The notes below the pieces were generated by a model, which saw only the letters and a program-made list of their open reading frames with translations, was not told the DNA's origin and did not search any database. 64,000 nt of DNA from positions 62,001 through 126,000 of the forward strand of contig NZ_JBKEAA010000014.1 of NCBI RefSeq assembly GCF_047971665.1. Reading direction: 5' to 3'. This document shows, in pieces, positions 51,819-60,411 of the stretch (the first letter of the stretch is position 1; each line of letters opens with the position of its first letter). The DNA comes from Castellaniella sp047971665. Its GTDB lineage: Bacteria; Pseudomonadota; Gammaproteobacteria; Burkholderiales; Burkholderiaceae_B. The position numbers and the translations under genes were made by a program.

Positions 51819-53048
51819 GTGAAACGACGTGTCGTGATAACCGGATTGGGCATCGTATCGCCCGTGGGCAACGATATCAAAACCGCCTGGGACAATCTCA
51901 TCAATGGGCGGCCGGGGATCGGCCGCGTGACGCGATTCGATGCTTCGGCGCTCAACAGCCAGATCGCGGGCGAGGTCAAGGGCTTCGATGTGACCGACTA
52001 CATCGGCGCCAAGGAAGCCAAGCAGATGGACTCCTTCATCCATTATGGCGTGGCAGCCGGCATCCAGGCCTGGCGTGATTCCGGGCTGGACCTGGCCGCC
52101 GAGGACGCCGACCGGATCGGCACCATCGTCGGCTCGGGCATCGGCGGTCTGCAGCGCATCGAGGAGACCCAGAACGAATACCTGCAGCGTGGCGCCCGGC
52201 GCATTTCGCCTTTCTTCGTGCCGGCCTCGCTGATCAATCTGATCTCGGGCCAGCTGTCCATCATGCTGGGGCTCAAAGGCCCCAGCTACGCGGTGGTCTC
52301 GGCCTGCACGACCGGCCTGCACTGCATCGGCGATGCGGCGCGTCTGATCGAATACGGCGATGCCGACATCATGGTGGCCGGCGGCGCCGAAAGCTCCGTG
52401 TCGCCGCTGGGCATGGGCGGGTTTGCCGCCATGCGCGCCTTATCGACCCGCAATGACGACCCCGAGACGGCCTCGCGTCCCTGGGATATCGACCGGGACG
52501 GCTTTGTCCTGGGCGAAGGCGCCGGCGTGCTGGTCCTGGAGGAATACGAGCATGCCCGTCGTCGGGGCGCCCGCATCTACGGCGAGTTCCTGGGGTTCGG
52601 CATGAGTTCCGATGCGCACCACATCACCAGCCCGGATCAGGACGGCCCGCGCCGGGGGATTCTGCATGCGCTGCGCAACAGCGGCGTGAATGCCGATCAG
52701 GTCAGCTATGTCAACGCCCATGGCACATCCACGCCCCTGGGGGACAAGAACGAGACCGCGGCGCTCAAACTCGCCTTTGGCGACCATGCATACAAGCTGG
52801 TGGTGAATTCCACCAAGTCCATGACGGGCCATCTGCTGGGCGCGGCAGGCGGCATCGAGGCGATTTTTACGACGCTGGCGGTGCATCATCAGATCTCGCC
52901 GCCGACCATCAATCTGCTCAACCAGGATCCCGAATGCGACCTGGATTATTGTGCCAATCAGGCCCGCGACCTGAAAATCGACGTGGCGCTGTCCAATTCC
53001 TTCGGGTTCGGCGGCACCAATGGTTCGATGCTGGTGGGACGTCTCTGA
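51819..53048 (+). CDS. fabF: Beta-ketoacyl-ACP synthase II (FabF)
   Basis: Elongating condensing enzyme of fatty-acid synthesis. The 409-residue protein starts MKRRVVITGLGIVSPVGN and has nucleophile Cys163 (VSACTTG) and the two catalytic His in NAHGTSTPLGD and TGHLLGAAGG. The GTG at 51819 is preferred because AGGAG (51806-51810) is then 8 nt away; the GTG at 51813 would be only 2 nt away. The frame upstream (to 51570) is open but has no similarity. Confidence 0.97.
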   Translation: MKRRVVITGLGIVSPVGNDIKTAWDNLINGRPGIGRVTRFDASALNSQIAGEVKGFDVTDYIGAKEAKQMDSFIHYGVAAGIQAWRDSGLDLAAEDADRIGTIVGSGIGGLQRIEETQNEYLQRGARRISPFFVPASLINLISGQLSIMLGLKGPSYAVVSACTTGLHCIGDAARLIEYGDADIMVAGGAESSVSPLGMGGFAAMRALSTRNDDPETASRPWDIDRDGFVLGEGAGVLVLEEYEHARRRGARIYGEFLGFGMSSDAHHITSPDQDGPRRGILHALRNSGVNADQVSYVNAHGTSTPLGDKNETAALKLAFGDHAYKLVVNSTKSMTGHLLGAAGGIEAIFTTLAVHHQISPPTINLLNQDPECDLDYCANQARDLKIDVALSNSFGFGGTNGSMLVGRL

Positions 53049-53060
53049 CCCCGCGACCAG

Positions 53061-53130
53061 GCATGAGGCCCATCCCGCCGGGCGCCCGGGGGGCGGCATG
53101 AGCACGCCGGGCCGCCCCGAGGGGGCCGCA
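53061..53130 (+). repeat. Copy B of the dispersed GC-rich repeat, two units
   Basis: GCATGA occurs at 53061, 53096 and 53128 in the gap between fabF and rpoE. The unit at 53096-53118 is identical over 23 bp to copy A on the other strand at 27937-27915, followed by CCCCGAGGGGG. The unit at 53061 is more diverged and ends CGCCCGGGGGG. The third GCATGA is the rpoE start region. Confidence 0.55.
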
Positions 53131-53729
53131 TGACCGAGCGCGAGGTCGATCTCGCGCTGGTCGAACGCGTCAGGCGCGGTGAGCGCCACGCATTCGACCT
53201 GCTGGTGATCAAATATCAGCGCAAGATCATGCGGCTGCTGTCGCGCATGATCCATGATCCGGCCGAAATCGAGGATGTCGCCCAGGAAGCCTTCATCAAG
53301 GCCTATCGGGCGTTGCCCCAGTTCCGGGGCGAAAGCGCCTTCTACACCTGGCTCTATCGCATTGCCCTGAACACCGCCCGCAACTGGCAGGCGGCCAGTT
53401 TCCGCCGGCCCGCCACCGTGACGCCCCTGGAAAACGAGGACGGTGAAACTTTTGATCAAATCGATGGCCTAACCGACCACAGCACCCCGGAATCGCTCAT
53501 GGCCAGCCGGCAGGTTGCCCAGGCTGTGAATGAGGCCATCAATGAACTGCCGGACGACCTGCGCCACGCCATCGTATTGCGGGAAATCGAAGGGATGAGT
53601 TATGAAGAGATCGCCAGTACCATGCAGTGTCCTATCGGGACCGTCCGATCTCGCATCTACCGTGCCCGCGAGGCCATCGCCGCGCGCCTGCGGCCCGTCA
53701 TGGACCGCGATTCGGAACATCGCTGGTAA
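53130..53729 (+). CDS. rpoE: RNA polymerase sigma factor RpoE (AlgU-type ECF sigma)
   Basis: Envelope-stress ECF sigma factor of 199 residues. Region 2 (about 20-95: FDLLVIKYQRKIMRLLSRM...VAQEAFIKAYRAL...FYTWLYRIALNTARN) and region 4 (about 135-190: LPDDLRHAIVLREIEGMSYEEIASTM...GTVRSRIYRARE) are clear. AGGGGG precedes the ATG. It is followed by its anti-sigma factor rseA, then rseB and mucD, the standard sigma-E control set. Confidence 0.97.
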   Translation: MTEREVDLALVERVRRGERHAFDLLVIKYQRKIMRLLSRMIHDPAEIEDVAQEAFIKAYRALPQFRGESAFYTWLYRIALNTARNWQAASFRRPATVTPLENEDGETFDQIDGLTDHSTPESLMASRQVAQAVNEAINELPDDLRHAIVLREIEGMSYEEIASTMQCPIGTVRSRIYRAREAIAARLRPVMDRDSEHRW

Positions 53730-53738
53730 GGAGTCGTC

Positions 53739-54245
53739 ATGAATGCCAAACCCGATTCAGCCGCGACAGAACATGCCTGGGAGGCCTCGGTGTCTTCCTG
53801 GGTGGATGGCGAGGCCGATATCCGCGCCGAAGAGCTCGACACCCCCTATGGGCGTCAGATCTGGGATACCTATCACCTGATCGGTGACGTCATGCGCAGC
53901 CCGGACCTGGCGATCCGTCCCTCCGACCGGTTCTATGTGCGCGTGTCGGCCGCGATCGAGGCCGAGCCCGCGATCGTCGCGCCCTCGCCGCTGGTCCGAC
54001 GTCATCTGGTGCGCAACGGCCTGTCGGGGCTGGCGGTAGCCGCCGCCGTGGTGTCCGTGGTCTGGATGGCCCGTCCCTATCTGTTCGCGCCCGCAGCGGC
54101 ACCGACCGCCGCGCCGGTCATGGCGCAGGCGGACGATCCCGCGCCTGCCGATCCCGAGCTGGCCGACTACATGGCGGCGCATCAGTCGATGGCTGGCGCC
54201 GGCGCCGTGCGCCAGGTCTCCTACGATGGGATGGGGACGCCTTGA
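53739..54245 (+). CDS. rseA: Anti-sigma-E factor RseA (MucA-like)
   Basis: A 168-residue single-pass inner-membrane protein that holds RpoE inactive until site-1/site-2 proteolysis. The N-terminal cytoplasmic domain (about 10-75: VSSWVDGEAD...WDTYHLIGDVMRS) binds sigma, a membrane segment spans about residues 94-112, and the periplasmic part is short and Ala/Pro-rich. AAGGAG precedes the ATG. Its stop shares bases with the rseB ATG (TTGATG). Confidence 0.93.
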   Translation: MNAKPDSAATEHAWEASVSSWVDGEADIRAEELDTPYGRQIWDTYHLIGDVMRSPDLAIRPSDRFYVRVSAAIEAEPAIVAPSPLVRRHLVRNGLSGLAVAAAVVSVVWMARPYLFAPAAAPTAAPVMAQADDPAPADPELADYMAAHQSMAGAGAVRQVSYDGMGTP

Positions 54246-55234
54246 TGCCTGTCTGGGAACGGACCGGGCGGCGGGCGGCGGGACTGTGCCTGGGCCTGAT
54301 GCTTTCGTACACCGCCGCCTGCGCGGCCGAAACCGATCCGCTGGCCTTCCTGCGTCAGGTCCAGGCGGCCGCGCGCACGCTGGATTACGCCGGTATCACG
54401 GTGTATCAGCAGGGCCGCATGCTGCAAGCCACGAATCTGGTGCACCGGGTCGATGGCACGGGCGAAAGAGAACGCCAGGAAGTCCTCGACGGCGCGCCTC
54501 AGGAATGCCTGCGTGAGAACGGCATGGAGCAGTGCCTGTTGCCGGAACATCGGCTCATCGTCATGCGGCCCGCGCACAGCGATCATTTTCCGGCGTTGCT
54601 GCTCGGCGAGGACGCATCCATTGTCCGGAACTACGACTGGAAGTCCCTGGACCGTACCTATCGTGTCGCCGGGCGCGAGTGCGCCGTGTCCGAATTGCGC
54701 GCGCGTGACGCCCTGCGCTACAGCTACCGGATCTGCACCGACCTGAAGAATCACCTGCTGCTCAAGGCTCAGACGCTGGATGCCGATGGACGTCTGGTGG
54801 ATCAGGTGGCCTTCAGCCGCGTCTCGTTCGGCGCGGACATTCCGCCCGGAGCGCTGGCCTCGCGCTGGGATACGCGCGACTGGAAATTGCGGACCGAATC
54901 CAACCAGCCGGTCGATCTGACGGCGCAGGGCTGGCGCTTCACGCCACCCGCCGGGTTCAGCCCGATTGCCGAGGTGACGCGCCAGATGGGGCCCGGCCGC
55001 ACCGTGCAACACCTGGTGCTGTCCGACGGATTGGCGGCAATTTCGGTGTTCATTGAAACCTTTGACCCGAAACGCGATCAAAACATCAGACAGGGCGGCC
55101 TGCGCCAGGGCGCGATCAGCATTTACCGCGTCCGGCTGGCTTCTTACTGGCTGACCGCAGTCGGCGAGGTTCCCGCACAGACCGTGCGGAATCTGGTCCA
55201 GACCGTGCAGTACCTGCCCCAGGCGGCCCACTGA
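54245..55234 (+). CDS. rseB: Periplasmic sigma-E regulatory protein RseB (MucB)
   Basis: A 329-residue periplasmic protein with a signal peptide (hydrophobic core AAGLCLGLMLSYTAACA). It has the large LolA-like domain (about 30-200) and small domain (about 220-325) of the MucB/RseB family, which shields RseA from proteolysis and senses lipids or LPS. Four cysteines at about residues 90-165 could pair in the periplasm. ATG at 54245 overlaps rseA's stop; mucD follows 26 bp later. Confidence 0.93.
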   Translation: MPVWERTGRRAAGLCLGLMLSYTAACAAETDPLAFLRQVQAAARTLDYAGITVYQQGRMLQATNLVHRVDGTGERERQEVLDGAPQECLRENGMEQCLLPEHRLIVMRPAHSDHFPALLLGEDASIVRNYDWKSLDRTYRVAGRECAVSELRARDALRYSYRICTDLKNHLLLKAQTLDADGRLVDQVAFSRVSFGADIPPGALASRWDTRDWKLRTESNQPVDLTAQGWRFTPPAGFSPIAEVTRQMGPGRTVQHLVLSDGLAAISVFIETFDPKRDQNIRQGGLRQGAISIYRVRLASYWLTAVGEVPAQTVRNLVQTVQYLPQAAH

Positions 55235-55260
55235 TCTTGATATCCTCGAAGGAGAACTCC

Positions 55261-56742
55261 ATGGCTTTTCATCTGCCGTATTCCGCCGTGGCGCGCAAGG
55301 TGGCGAGCGCCGCCGCCAGTCTGGTGCTGGCGACCGGTCTGCCCCTCGGCGCCGCCCAGGCGCAGGCCCAGGCGGCCGCCGTCACCAGTGCGGCGTTGCC
55401 CGATTTCACCCAGGTGGTCGAGGCGACCGAGGCCTCGGTGGTCAATATCCGCACCACCGAAGCCGTGCCGGTGCGTCGTTCGCCCCTGGGCCCGGGCAAT
55501 GGGGATCCTTCCGAATTGTTCCGCTGGTTCTTCGGCCCCGATTTCATGCCCCCCGGCTTCGGCCAGCAGGACCCGCGTTCCCGGCCCAGAAAGCAGCCCG
55601 CCCCCTCCCAGGAGGAACGGACGGTGCCGCGCGGCATCGGCTCGGGGTTCGTGATTTCCGACGATGGCTACATCCTGACGAACAATCATGTGGTGGATAA
55701 CGCCAACGGGATCTTCGTCACCATGACCACCGGCAAGGAATACAAGGCCAAGGTCATCGGCACCGATGCGCGCACCGACATCGCCCTGATCAAGATCGAG
55801 GCGTCCGACCTCAAGCCGATCCCCATCGGGGACTCGGACAAGCTGCGCAAGGGCCAGTGGGTGCTGGCGATCGGCTCGCCCTTCGGGCTGGATTCGACCG
55901 TCACCGCCGGCATCGTCAGCGCCATCAATCGCGACACGGGCGACTATCTGCCGTTCATCCAGACGGACGTGGCCGTCAATCCCGGCAATTCCGGCGGTCC
56001 GCTGATCAATCTTCAAGGCCAGGTGGTGGGCATCAATTCCCAGATCATCTCGCGCAGCGGCGGATTCATGGGGATTTCCCTGGCGATTCCCATCGACGAG
56101 GTCATGCGCGTGGTCGCTCAGCTCAAGGCGCATGGCAAGGTCACGCGCGGCCGCATCGGCGTGCAGATCACCGAAGTCCAGGACGATGTCGCCAAGGCCC
56201 TAGGGCTGGAAAAAGGCCAGGGCGCCCTGGTCAGCAGCGTCGAGGCCGATGGGCCGGCCGCCAAGGCGGGTATCCATCCGGGCGATGTGATCACGGCGTT
56301 CAATGGTCAGCCCATCAAGCACATGACCGATCTGCCCCGTCTGGTGGGGGCGACCGCGCCTGGCGCGGCCGCGACGGTCCAGGTCTGGCGCAAGGGCAAG
56401 TCGCTCGAGCTCAAGGCAACGATCGCCGAACTCGACGACAAGTCGGCCACCAAGGGTTCCGATGCGCCGTCCGCCAACGAAGGGGTGGATCGTCTGGGCC
56501 TGAAGGTCAAGGCGCTGTCGGACGACGCGGGCGACCAGGGCGTGGAGGTCGAACAGGCCGAAGGTGCGGCGGCCGAGGCCGGCATCGAGCAGGGTGATGT
56601 CATCCTGCGGATCAACGACACCGATATCTCGAGCCCGAAACAATACGCCAAGATCGTCAAGGGTCTGGACAAATCCCGCCCGGCCGTGTTGCTGGTCAGC
56701 CGCGATCAGCAGTCCCAGTGGGTGATCATCAAGCCGCAATGA
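55261..56742 (+). CDS. mucD: Periplasmic serine protease MucD (DegP/HtrA family)
   Basis: Protease/chaperone for damaged envelope proteins. The 493-residue precursor has a signal peptide (to about residue 35), a chymotrypsin-like domain with triad His143 (TNNHVV), Asp173 (RTDIALIK) and Ser244 (NPGNSGGPL), and two PDZ domains (about 290-380 and 400-490). A Pro/Arg-rich loop precedes the protease core (about 100-120). AAGGAG precedes the ATG. It ends the rpoE-rseA-rseB-mucD operon. Confidence 0.96.
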   Translation: MAFHLPYSAVARKVASAAASLVLATGLPLGAAQAQAQAAAVTSAALPDFTQVVEATEASVVNIRTTEAVPVRRSPLGPGNGDPSELFRWFFGPDFMPPGFGQQDPRSRPRKQPAPSQEERTVPRGIGSGFVISDDGYILTNNHVVDNANGIFVTMTTGKEYKAKVIGTDARTDIALIKIEASDLKPIPIGDSDKLRKGQWVLAIGSPFGLDSTVTAGIVSAINRDTGDYLPFIQTDVAVNPGNSGGPLINLQGQVVGINSQIISRSGGFMGISLAIPIDEVMRVVAQLKAHGKVTRGRIGVQITEVQDDVAKALGLEKGQGALVSSVEADGPAAKAGIHPGDVITAFNGQPIKHMTDLPRLVGATAPGAAATVQVWRKGKSLELKATIAELDDKSATKGSDAPSANEGVDRLGLKVKALSDDAGDQGVEVEQAEGAAAEAGIEQGDVILRINDTDISSPKQYAKIVKGLDKSRPAVLLVSRDQQSQWVIIKPQ

Positions 56743-56762
56743 TGTCCAACCCGGGAAAAAGC

Positions 56763-56768
56763 TAAAAT
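56763..56768 (+). promoter_or_regulatory. -10-like TAAAAT in the lepA leader
   Basis: TAAAAT in GCTAAAATACGG, 183 bp before the lepA start and just before a terminator hairpin. No clear -35. If used, the hairpin at 56785-56811 would be the first structure in the lepA mRNA. Confidence 0.35.
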
Positions 56769-56784
56769 ACGGTCTGAACGAGAA

Positions 56785-56811
56785 GGGGACGCCCCGCAGC
56801 GTTCCCTTTTT
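56785..56811 (+). terminator. Intrinsic terminator/attenuator between mucD and lepA
   Basis: GGGGACGC (56785-56792) pairs with GCGTTCCC (56799-56806), 8 bp with one G-U pair and a 6-nt loop, followed by TTTTT (56807-56811). It is placed to end the sigma-E operon but also lies downstream of a TAAAAT element, so it could attenuate lepA. Confidence 0.7.
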
Positions 56812-56812
56812 A

Positions 56813-56865
56813 CATGGGAACGCCGGGTCGCCCCCCGGCCCCACCGCTCCGGGGGCGGCGCACAG
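56813..56865 (+). repeat. Diverged copy C of the dispersed GC-rich repeat
   Basis: CATGGGAACGCCGGGTCGCC resembles the conserved start of copies A and B and is likewise followed by C-runs and G-runs (CCCCCCGG...CTCCGGGGGCGG) able to form a hairpin. It is in the long mucD-lepA gap, which otherwise contains no gene I can support. Confidence 0.4.
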
Positions 56866-56951
56866 GGCCTGTCCTCCGCGCCGGCGCCCGGCTCATCCCG
56901 GGGGGGCCGCCATCCATCCTGTTGCCCGAGTATTCGTCTTTCTATCTTCCT

Positions 56952-58745
56952 ATGGACCACATCCGCAACTTTTCCATCATTGCGCACATCGATCATGGCA
57001 AATCGACCCTGGCCGACCGCCTGATCCAGCGCTGCGGGGGGCTGCAGGATCGCGAAATGGAAGCCCAGGTCCTGGATTCGATGGATATCGAGCGTGAACG
57101 CGGCATCACCATCAAGGCCCAGACCGCCGCGTTGCGCTACACGGCGGCCGACGGCCGCGTCTATGCCCTGAATCTGATCGATACCCCGGGGCATGTGGAT
57201 TTTTCCTATGAGGTCAGCCGTTCGCTGTCGGCCTGCGAGGGCGCGCTGCTGGTGGTCGATTCCACTCAGGGGGTCGAGGCCCAGACCGTGGCCAATTGTT
57301 ACACCGCGATCGAACTGGGCGTCGAGGTCGTGCCGGTCCTGAACAAGATGGACCTGCCTTCGGCCGATCCGGACGCCGCCGCCGCCGAAATCGAGGATGT
57401 GATCGGTATCGACGCGACCGACGCCATTCTGGCCAGCGCCAAGACCGGCCAGGGGATCGACGAGATCCTGGAGGCCGTCGTGGCGCGGGTACCGGCCCCC
57501 AAGGGCGATCCCGACGCGCCGCTGCAGGCCCTGATCATCGATTCCTGGTTCGACAATTACGTCGGCGTGGTGATGCTGGTGCGCATCGTCAACGGGACGT
57601 TGCGTCCCAAGGACAAGATCCTGCTGATGGCGACCGGCGCCACCCATTTGTGCGAACAGATGGGCGTCTTCACGCCCAAATCCCAGCCGCGTGATCAGCT
57701 CTCGGCCGGCGAAGTCGGTTTCATCATCGCCGGCATCAAGGAACTGGAGCACGCCAAGGTCGGCGATACCCTGACCCTGGCCGGCAAATCCGCCGCCGCC
57801 CCCCTGCCGGGCTTCAAAGAGGTCAAGCCCCAGGTGTTCGCCGGCGTCTATCCGGTCGAATCCAGCGAATACGACCAGTTGCGCGATTCCCTGGAAAAAC
57901 TGAAACTCAATGATTCCTCGCTGATGTTCGAGCCCGAGGTCTCCCAGGCGCTCGGTTTCGGTTTTCGCTGCGGTTTTCTGGGCCTGCTGCACATGGACAT
58001 CGTCCAGGAGCGCCTGGAACGCGAGTTCGACATGGACATCATCACCACCGCGCCGTCGGTGGTCTACGAGGTCCTGCATCGCGACGGCGCCCTGCTGATG
58101 GTGGACAGCCCCTCGCGCATGCCCGAGGTCGGTCACATCCAGGAAATCCGCGAGCCCATCATGACCGTGACGCTGTTCATGCCCCAGGAATACGTCGGGC
58201 CGGTCATGTCGCTGTGCACTTCCAAACGCGGCGTGCAACTGGACATGAGCTATCACGGCCGTCAGGTGCATCTGCGCTATGAGATTCCCCTGGCCGAGGT
58301 CGTCCTGGATTTTTTCGATCGCCTGAAATCCGTATCGCGTGGCTACGCGTCCATGGATTACGAGTTCAAGGAATACCGGGTAGCCGACGTGGTCCGGGTG
58401 GACCTTCTGATCAACGGCGACCGGGTCGATGCGCTGTCCATGATCGTGCACCGCGCCAATGCCCGTCACCGGGGGCGCGAGGTGGTCACCCGCATGCGCG
58501 GCCTGATTCCGCGCCAGATGTTCGACATCGCCATCCAGGCCGCCATCGGCGCCGAGGTCATCGCCCGCGAGAACGTCAAGGCCTTGCGCAAGAACGTGCT
58601 GGCCAAGTGTTATGGCGGCGACATCACGCGCAAGAAAAAACTGCTCGAAAAGCAAAAGGCCGGCAAGAAACGCATGAAACAGGTCGGTAACGTGGAAATC
58701 CCGCAGGAAGCCTTTCTGGCCGTCTTGCAGGTCGAAGACAAGTAA
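56952..58745 (+). CDS. lepA: Elongation factor 4 (LepA)
   Basis: A ribosome-associated GTPase of 597 residues, the exact E. coli size. G-domain motifs are AHIDHGKST, DTPGHVDF and NKMD; the LepA-specific C-terminal domain ends in KKLLEKQKAGKKRMK. The start MDHIRNFS is the family start; the frame is open further upstream through the repeat but without similarity. Role is in translation under stress or in initiation. lepB follows after 14 bp. Confidence 0.97.
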   Translation: MDHIRNFSIIAHIDHGKSTLADRLIQRCGGLQDREMEAQVLDSMDIERERGITIKAQTAALRYTAADGRVYALNLIDTPGHVDFSYEVSRSLSACEGALLVVDSTQGVEAQTVANCYTAIELGVEVVPVLNKMDLPSADPDAAAAEIEDVIGIDATDAILASAKTGQGIDEILEAVVARVPAPKGDPDAPLQALIIDSWFDNYVGVVMLVRIVNGTLRPKDKILLMATGATHLCEQMGVFTPKSQPRDQLSAGEVGFIIAGIKELEHAKVGDTLTLAGKSAAAPLPGFKEVKPQVFAGVYPVESSEYDQLRDSLEKLKLNDSSLMFEPEVSQALGFGFRCGFLGLLHMDIVQERLEREFDMDIITTAPSVVYEVLHRDGALLMVDSPSRMPEVGHIQEIREPIMTVTLFMPQEYVGPVMSLCTSKRGVQLDMSYHGRQVHLRYEIPLAEVVLDFFDRLKSVSRGYASMDYEFKEYRVADVVRVDLLINGDRVDALSMIVHRANARHRGREVVTRMRGLIPRQMFDIAIQAAIGAEVIARENVKALRKNVLAKCYGGDITRKKKLLEKQKAGKKRMKQVGNVEIPQEAFLAVLQVEDK

Positions 58746-58759
58746 ACAAGGAACACCGC

Positions 58760-59647
58760 ATGAGTTGGGATTTCGCTCTGTTGCTGTTTGTCGCGCTGGT
58801 CGTCACGGGCCTGGTCTGGCTGCTGGACATCGGCGTTTTGCGCAGCCGCCGCCGCCAGCGCGCCGAGGCGGCGCAACAGGCCTGCCGCAACAACGCCGCC
58901 GGGCTCGATCCGGCCGCCCTGCAGGTCGAGTGCGACCAGGCCTACGAACAGGCCAATCGCCCGCCCTGGTGGATTGAGTATTGCGTCAGCTTCTTTCCGG
59001 TCATCCTGTTCGTGTTCGTGCTGCGGTCTTTCGTGGTCGAGCCTTTCCGGATTCCCTCGGGTTCCATGCTGCCGACCCTGGAAAACGGCGATCTGATCCT
59101 GGTGAACAAGTACGAATACGGCATCCGCCTGCCGGTGATCGACCGCAAGGTGCTCGATCTGGGCACGCCCAAGCGGGGCGACGTGGTCGTCTTCCGCTAT
59201 CCGGTCGATCCCACGGTGGACTACATCAAGCGGGTGGTCGGCGTGCCGGGCGATGTGATCGAATATCGCGACAAGGTCCTGTCGATCAACGGCCGGCCGG
59301 TGCAGCGCAGCCGCGACGGGGATTACTACGAGCCCGACCGCGCGGTCTATGTGGGGCAGTACCGGGAACAGCTCGGCGAGGTATCGCATCGCATCCTGCT
59401 CAACGTTCAGGCGCGGCAGGAACTCATGCCGATCACGCGCTTTCCCGATTTCCAGGCCTGTGTCTATCAGCCGGACGGGGTCCGCTGCACGGTGCCGGCC
59501 GGTCATTACTTCATGATGGGCGACAACCGCGACAACAGTCTGGACAGCCGCTACTGGGGGTTCGTGCCTGATCGCAACATCGTCGGGCGCGCGTTCTTCA
59601 TCTGGATGAACTTCGGCTCTCCCAGCCGGATCGGCGGGTTCGAGTAA
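58760..59647 (+). CDS. lepB: Signal peptidase I
   Basis: Cleaves Sec and Tat signal peptides at the outer face of the inner membrane. The 295-residue protein has two N-terminal membrane segments (about 5-25 and 74-91), catalytic Ser102 in IPSGSMLPTL and Lys157 in DYIKRVVG, and the MGDNRDNSLDSRYWG box. Its last base is shared with the rnc start codon (TAATG). lepA-lepB-rnc-era is a conserved order. Confidence 0.97.
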   Translation: MSWDFALLLFVALVVTGLVWLLDIGVLRSRRRQRAEAAQQACRNNAAGLDPAALQVECDQAYEQANRPPWWIEYCVSFFPVILFVFVLRSFVVEPFRIPSGSMLPTLENGDLILVNKYEYGIRLPVIDRKVLDLGTPKRGDVVVFRYPVDPTVDYIKRVVGVPGDVIEYRDKVLSINGRPVQRSRDGDYYEPDRAVYVGQYREQLGEVSHRILLNVQARQELMPITRFPDFQACVYQPDGVRCTVPAGHYFMMGDNRDNSLDSRYWGFVPDRNIVGRAFFIWMNFGSPSRIGGFE

Positions 59648-60411
59648 TGGCTTCGCTGGAATCCCTGCAGAAAGCCCTGGATTACCATTTCCGGGACACG
59701 GGCCTGCTGGAGCGGGCCCTGACGCACCGCAGTCATGGGATGCCGCACAACGAGCGGCTGGAGTTCCTGGGGGATTCCGTCCTGAATTTCATCGTCTCCA
59801 CGCTGCTGTTCGCCGAACACGCGGAAATGGACGAGGGCGATCTTTCGCGGGTGCGTTCCAACCTGGTCAAGCAGTCCGCGCTGGCCGACATCGCCCAGTC
59901 CCTGTCCCTGTCCGGTCATCTGCGCCTGGGCGAGGGCGAGCTCAAGAGCGGGGGGTTCCGGCGGCCCTCGATCCTGGCCGACGCGCTCGAAGCCCTCTTC
60001 GGCGCGGTCTACCTGGATGGGGGATATCCGGAGATCAGCCGCGTCATCGAACGGCTGTATCGTCCGATCCTGGCGCACATCGATCTGCGCACCTTCGGCA
60101 AGGATCCCAAGACCCTGTTGCAGGAACTCGTCCAGGGGCGTGGCCATCCCTTGCCGCGCTACGAGGTCGTGTCCACGCATGGCGCCGCACACGATCAGTT
60201 GTTCGATGTGGTGTGCGAAATCGCGCCGCTCGGGATCCGCGTGCAGGCGTCGGGCAGCAGCAGGCGGGCGGCCGAGCAGGCCGCCGCCGGCCAGGCGATC
60301 GCGGCGATCGAATCCCTGGGCCCGACGCGCCGGACGGCGCGCCGCCGCAGGCCGGCGCAACTGTCCTTGCCCGTGGCCGTGGCGCAGGACGAGACTCAGG
60401 ACAAAAAATGA
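59647..60411 (+). CDS. rnc: Ribonuclease III
   Basis: Cuts double-stranded RNA, including rRNA precursors. The 254-residue protein has the catalytic signature NERLEFLGDS with Glu36, Glu39 and Asp43, the DALEALFGAVYLDGG acidic residues, and a C-terminal dsRNA-binding domain (about 155-225, DPKTLLQELVQGRG...GSSRRAAEQAAAGQAI). A basic tail of about 25 residues extends the usual length. It overlaps era by 4 bp. Confidence 0.97.
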   Translation: MASLESLQKALDYHFRDTGLLERALTHRSHGMPHNERLEFLGDSVLNFIVSTLLFAEHAEMDEGDLSRVRSNLVKQSALADIAQSLSLSGHLRLGEGELKSGGFRRPSILADALEALFGAVYLDGGYPEISRVIERLYRPILAHIDLRTFGKDPKTLLQELVQGRGHPLPRYEVVSTHGAAHDQLFDVVCEIAPLGIRVQASGSSRRAAEQAAAGQAIAAIESLGPTRRTARRRRPAQLSLPVAVAQDETQDKK

